Part shown: piece after piece, positions 45,410-48,251 of the stretch | Layout: each line of letters opens with the position of its first letter | How positions within the stretch are numbered: position 1 is the stretch's first letter | Virus record (IMG/VR): IMGVR_UViG_3300022924_000006 | Coordinates: 1 to 48,251 of that record | Source of the DNA: a virus | Length of the DNA: 48,251 nucleotides | Direction: 5' to 3' (one strand) | Translations under genes and position numbers: made by a program | The notes under the pieces: model-generated | Database searches by the model: none | Told to the model about the DNA's origin: nothing | The model's input: the letters and a program-made list of their open reading frames with translations, nothing else

Positions 45410-48251
45410 TATCTTCTATTGTATTTCTGCCATTCGTACCACTTCTCAACGCCTGTGCTGCCCTTTGGCGCGGTGCTACGGATGGCGCGTTCCTGCCTAC
45501 TCCCCCACTTATCCAACCGCTCGGTGATGTCGCTGTTATCCTGTCGCATCATGCCCTGTTGGCGTTGCGAAACTACGGCATTTAGCATCCCGTATCCGAG
45601 TGCATTAATCCGGTCTTGTGGCGCAACGATGGTATTTCTCGGCAAATCCCTCACTTGGTCTGAATCCACCATGTACGGCTTGCGACCCGGCTCAATGATA
45701 AGCTCTGCGCCTGCTTCACCAACACGGGCAAGACCGCCCTTGTGCTTTGGCCTGCCGGGGATGCCTGCACCCAACGCGTATTCAGGCAGAGGGGTTGCAA
45801 GGACGGTGGCAAGCTGTACAGCACCTATTGCAGCAGCTACGGCAGCAAGACCGATACCAGCCCCGGGCACGGACAACTGTGTGAGTACTGCCTCGGCTGT
45901 CTTGGCAATGATTTGAGCGATGGTTATGCCCCTCTCAAACTGCGCCTGCCTCTTTCGTACCGCACGCTCTTTCTCGGCAAGCTGGTCACGTTGGGCTTGG
46001 GCTCTCGCCTCGGCCTCGGCAATTTTGCGTTGCTTTTCTTCCTGACTTGCGGTCGTTGCATTAATTGCCTCAATCTCTTTGTCTTTGTTCTTATCTATCT
46101 GGTCCCCCTGCTTTTGCAGTCGTGCAAGCTCCTTGTCAGCCTGCGCGGATATGATAGTGCCAATGCCGTTCAGTATCTCCTGTGCGAGGTCGCCCAGTGC
46201 GCGGAGAAGCTTTGCCCTGCGTTGCCCCGCCTGAACATCCGCAGCCTCAATCTTGGCGTTCTTCTCGTTGTTGATGGCAACAATAATATCAGCCAGCTTC
46301 TTCTCCTCTGCTTCCGTATCAGCCCCAAGATTCTGCAATTCCTGCATCTTCGCCATCGTAAGGTCACGCGCGCCCTCAAGCTCCCTCATATCGTAAGCCT
46401 TATTCATGGCCTCCAAATCGGCTCGATACCTTGCCTCACTTATTGCCCCGGATGCAAAACGCTTGTTTAGCGCACGGCGTTCCTCTGTTTCCTGCTCAGA
46501 TAGGTTCGCTTTTAGGTAGGCAATGTTGTTGTCGAGCAGTGCCCGGCGCGTTGCTATCTGCTTCTCTAAATCCTTAGTTACCGCATCTTGCGAAAACTTG
46601 TTGTTCTCGCGTTCGGACTTAGCTTGCAACGCGGCATATTTGTCGGTAATAACCAGCCTCTCTGCTTCAAATGCTTCTTTCTGCCGAACCAGATTCTTTT
46701 GCTCATTACTCAGCTTGCCTCCTTTACCCTCCAACTGTGCAATCTTCTTTAGATTCACATCTATATTGTCAAGCTCTGCCTTGGCAGCTACCTTTTGCTG
46801 TTGCAGCTCTTTCTGATAGAACTCCTCTCGGGCAGAAAGACGCATTGCCAACCCTTCCTGTTCATTCTCAAATATCGCCTGCAAGTCCTCTTTGTTGCCC
46901 TGTAAGCGTTGCGATTGAAGATCCGCACGGGCTTTGTTAAGCCGCTCCTCAATATTGATTACCTCGTTGGTGGTATCCTGCGCCGCCTTAACCCGTTCTT
47001 CCTTTTCTTTTTTAGTTATCTGTATGTTTAGTTCACTTGCAAGCGTGTCTGATTCTATCTGGCTATTTTGACCGATGTTCATGAGGTCTTTAGCTTGCCT
47101 GCGAAGAGTTTCAATGTTCTTGTCCCTTGCTGCCAATGCGCCGCGTTCCGTTTCAGAATAAGATGAAACAGCCTTTTCAATCCCCGCTGCGAAAGATTCA
47201 TAGCCTGTCAATATTTCTTCGCTCCCCTTTTGCGCCTCAAGCTCCGCCTCAAGCGTCTTCTCTGCTGCTTTTGTGAACGCCACCTGAGCCAGTGCTTTCT
47301 TGTATGTATATTCTATATACTTTTCTGCATTCTTTATAAACGTTGCCTCCGCTTCATTCAGATCGTTCGACTTGCCCCATGTTTCCCCCAATGTATCATT
47401 ATACAGTTTTAGCGCGTCCTCCTTTGATATGATGCCTATACGGGCCTCACTGAACCTGATGCGCATCGTTTCAACTTCGGCAGTGGTTCTGGCTACGGTT
47501 GAGCGTGTATCTGCTATCGCATCGTTAGCTGTCTTGATTGATTCAGCAAGGTTGTCGGCTTCATCAGATGCGCTGCTAAGAGAATCGGCAATGGCGGAGG
47601 CCGCATCAGCACCGAATGCAGTTAGCAACAAGATCCCGACTGTCAGGGCTGTGTTTAGCGAAAAAATAGATTTTAGCAGGCGCGCACCAACTGACAACTG
47701 AGCTGTTTGCGCTGCGGTAGCCTGTGTAGTGGCGACTGTTTGGGCTTCCAAGGCGGCGGTTGCATTTGCGGCGGCAACAACATTTGCGCCGTTTGCCCGA
47801 ACCTGTGCCCCAATGGCTGCTGCATCCTCAACCGATGCCCCTGCATTTACCAGCAAAGCCTCGGTGTTCACGCCAGCAGCGGCGGCGGCCTCTAATGAAG
47901 CCCCTGACGCGGCAATTTGTTCACCAATCTGCTCTTTAAGGGCAATCGCTTGCTCCCTGCTTGCTGAAATGGTGCCGACAACTGAGTCGATCTGGTCGCC
48001 CAATGATTCAGCCGTTGCATCAGCCGCTTGCTGGGCAGCCGTCTGTGCCGTTTGCGCCAGTGCTTGGGCCGCATTCGCCTCTTCTGTCGCGGCTTTAAAG
48101 CCTTTCAGCTCTGCGGTTGCCCGTTGTATTTCATCGCTGAGAAGTGGCAACTGGTTCGACCATGAAAGAAAAAGCTGGTTAAGGTTCTGTACAGATGGAA
48201 CCTCTCTGAAAAGCCCCTGCAATTGCATGCCTATGCCATCGTATCCAGATT
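45409..48251 (-). CDS. Tape measure protein, main and C-terminal part (joins 1-779)
   Basis: This is the main body (about 905 unique residues) of the 1164-aa tape measure; its 5' end is at 1-779. It has a hydrophobic segment (TALTVGILLLTAFGADAASAI, near residue 420 of the full protein), long charged coiled coils, a second hydrophobic stretch (GAGIGLAAVAAAIGAVQLATV) and the tape-measure C-terminal motif GGLARVGEAGAELIIEPG. The hydrophobic parts may insert in the host membrane on DNA entry. The last 127 bases duplicate 1-127. Confidence 0.93.
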   Translation of the reverse strand, partial: SGYDGIGMQLQGLFREVPSVQNLNQLFLSWSNQLPLLSDEIQRATAELKGFKAATEEANAAQALAQTAQTAAQQAADATAESLGDQIDSVVGTISASREQAIALKEQIGEQIAASGASLEAAAAAGVNTEALLVNAGASVEDAAAIGAQVRANGANVVAAANATAALEAQTVATTQATAAQTAQLSVGARLLKSIFSLNTALTVGILLLTAFGADAASAIADSLSSASDEADNLAESIKTANDAIADTRSTVARTTAEVETMRIRFSEARIGIISKEDALKLYNDTLGETWGKSNDLNEAEATFIKNAEKYIEYTYKKALAQVAFTKAAEKTLEAELEAQKGSEEILTGYESFAAGIEKAVSSYSETERGALAARDKNIETLRRQAKDLMNIGQNSQIESDTLASELNIQITKKEKEERVKAAQDTTNEVINIEERLNKARADLQSQRLQGNKEDLQAIFENEQEGLAMRLSAREEFYQKELQQQKVAAKAELDNIDVNLKKIAQLEGKGGKLSNEQKNLVRQKEAFEAERLVITDKYAALQAKSERENNKFSQDAVTKDLEKQIATRRALLDNNIAYLKANLSEQETEERRALNKRFASGAISEARYRADLEAMNKAYDMRELEGARDLTMAKMQELQNLGADTEAEEKKLADIIVAINNEKNAKIEAADVQAGQRRAKLLRALGDLAQEILNGIGTIISAQADKELARLQKQGDQIDKNKDKEIEAINATTASQEEKQRKIAEAEARAQAQRDQLAEKERAVRKRQAQFERGITIAQIIAKTAEAVLTQLSVPGAGIGLAAVAAAIGAVQLATVLATPLPEYALGAGIPGRPKHKGGLARVGEAGAELIIEPGRKPYMVDSDQVRDLPRNTIVAPQDRINALGYGMLNAVVSQRQQGMMRQDNSDITERLDKWGSRQERAIRSTAPKGSTGVEKWYEWQKYNRR
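48125..48251. repeat. Right copy of 127-bp terminal direct repeat
   Basis: Identical to 1-127. See the left copy: it marks the circular join inside the tape measure gene. Confidence 0.95.

Noticed and set aside
1-48251. Prophage features (integrase, repressor, att site)
   Set aside because: No integrase or CI-like repressor was recognised in any frame; none is claimed.

Overview
The window is one complete circular phage genome. Its first 127 bases are repeated exactly at its end (48125-48251), so the circle is 48,124 bp and one gene, the tape measure, is cut by the arbitrary ends. Gene content is that of a tailed, siphovirus-like phage: small and large terminase, portal, scaffold, lambda-E-like capsid protein, a long tape measure, tail tip, spike and fibre. 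The host is very probably a member of the Bacteroidota. The evidence is a DUF3127-type SSB-like protein, a BT4734/VirE-type primase-helicase, several small-protein families typical of Bacteroidota phages, almost no Shine-Dalgarno sequences, and about a dozen promoters of the Bacteroidota type (TTTG, about 19 nt, TAnnTTTG). I see no integrase, repressor or canonical tRNA, so a lytic lifestyle is likely (inference).

Layout. (1) Minus strand, 13.4 to 10.0 kb: packaging genes and portal. (2) Minus strand, 8.3 kb down to 1 and on across the junction from 48.1 to 35.4 kb: scaffold, head, connector, tail tube, tape measure, tail tip, spike, fibre and holin-like genes. A self-contained cargo gene (moron) with its own promoter and terminator sits inside this block at 2.2-3.2 kb. 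(3) Plus strand, 8.4-10.05 kb: seven short overlapping genes diverging from the scaffold gene. (4) Minus strand, 31.0 to 13.4 kb: early genes in tightly coupled chains, with replication and recombination functions (endonuclease VII, RecT, DnaA-domain protein, MazG-like enzyme, SSB-like protein, SF2 helicase, VirE primase-helicase, VRR-NUC nuclease, Dam-like methylase) and the endolysin. (5) Plus strand, 31.06-35.33 kb: sixteen small genes from a divergent promoter, ending at a terminator shared with the structural operon.

The most interesting non-coding structures are: two interleaved perfect inverted repeats in the leader of the helicase gene, which can form a pseudoknot starting at the predicted transcription start and ending 10 nt before the start codon; a cluster of eight CTCTGTAACC-type repeats between primase and nuclease genes, a good origin candidate; and a plus-strand, promoter-to-terminator unit opposite the endolysin start that has no credible ORF and folds into a tRNA-like multibranch shape. 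At several operon heads the TAnnTTTG box lies only 3-7 nt from the ATG, so many mRNAs are probably leaderless. All of this is from reading the sequence; no database search or folding program was run.
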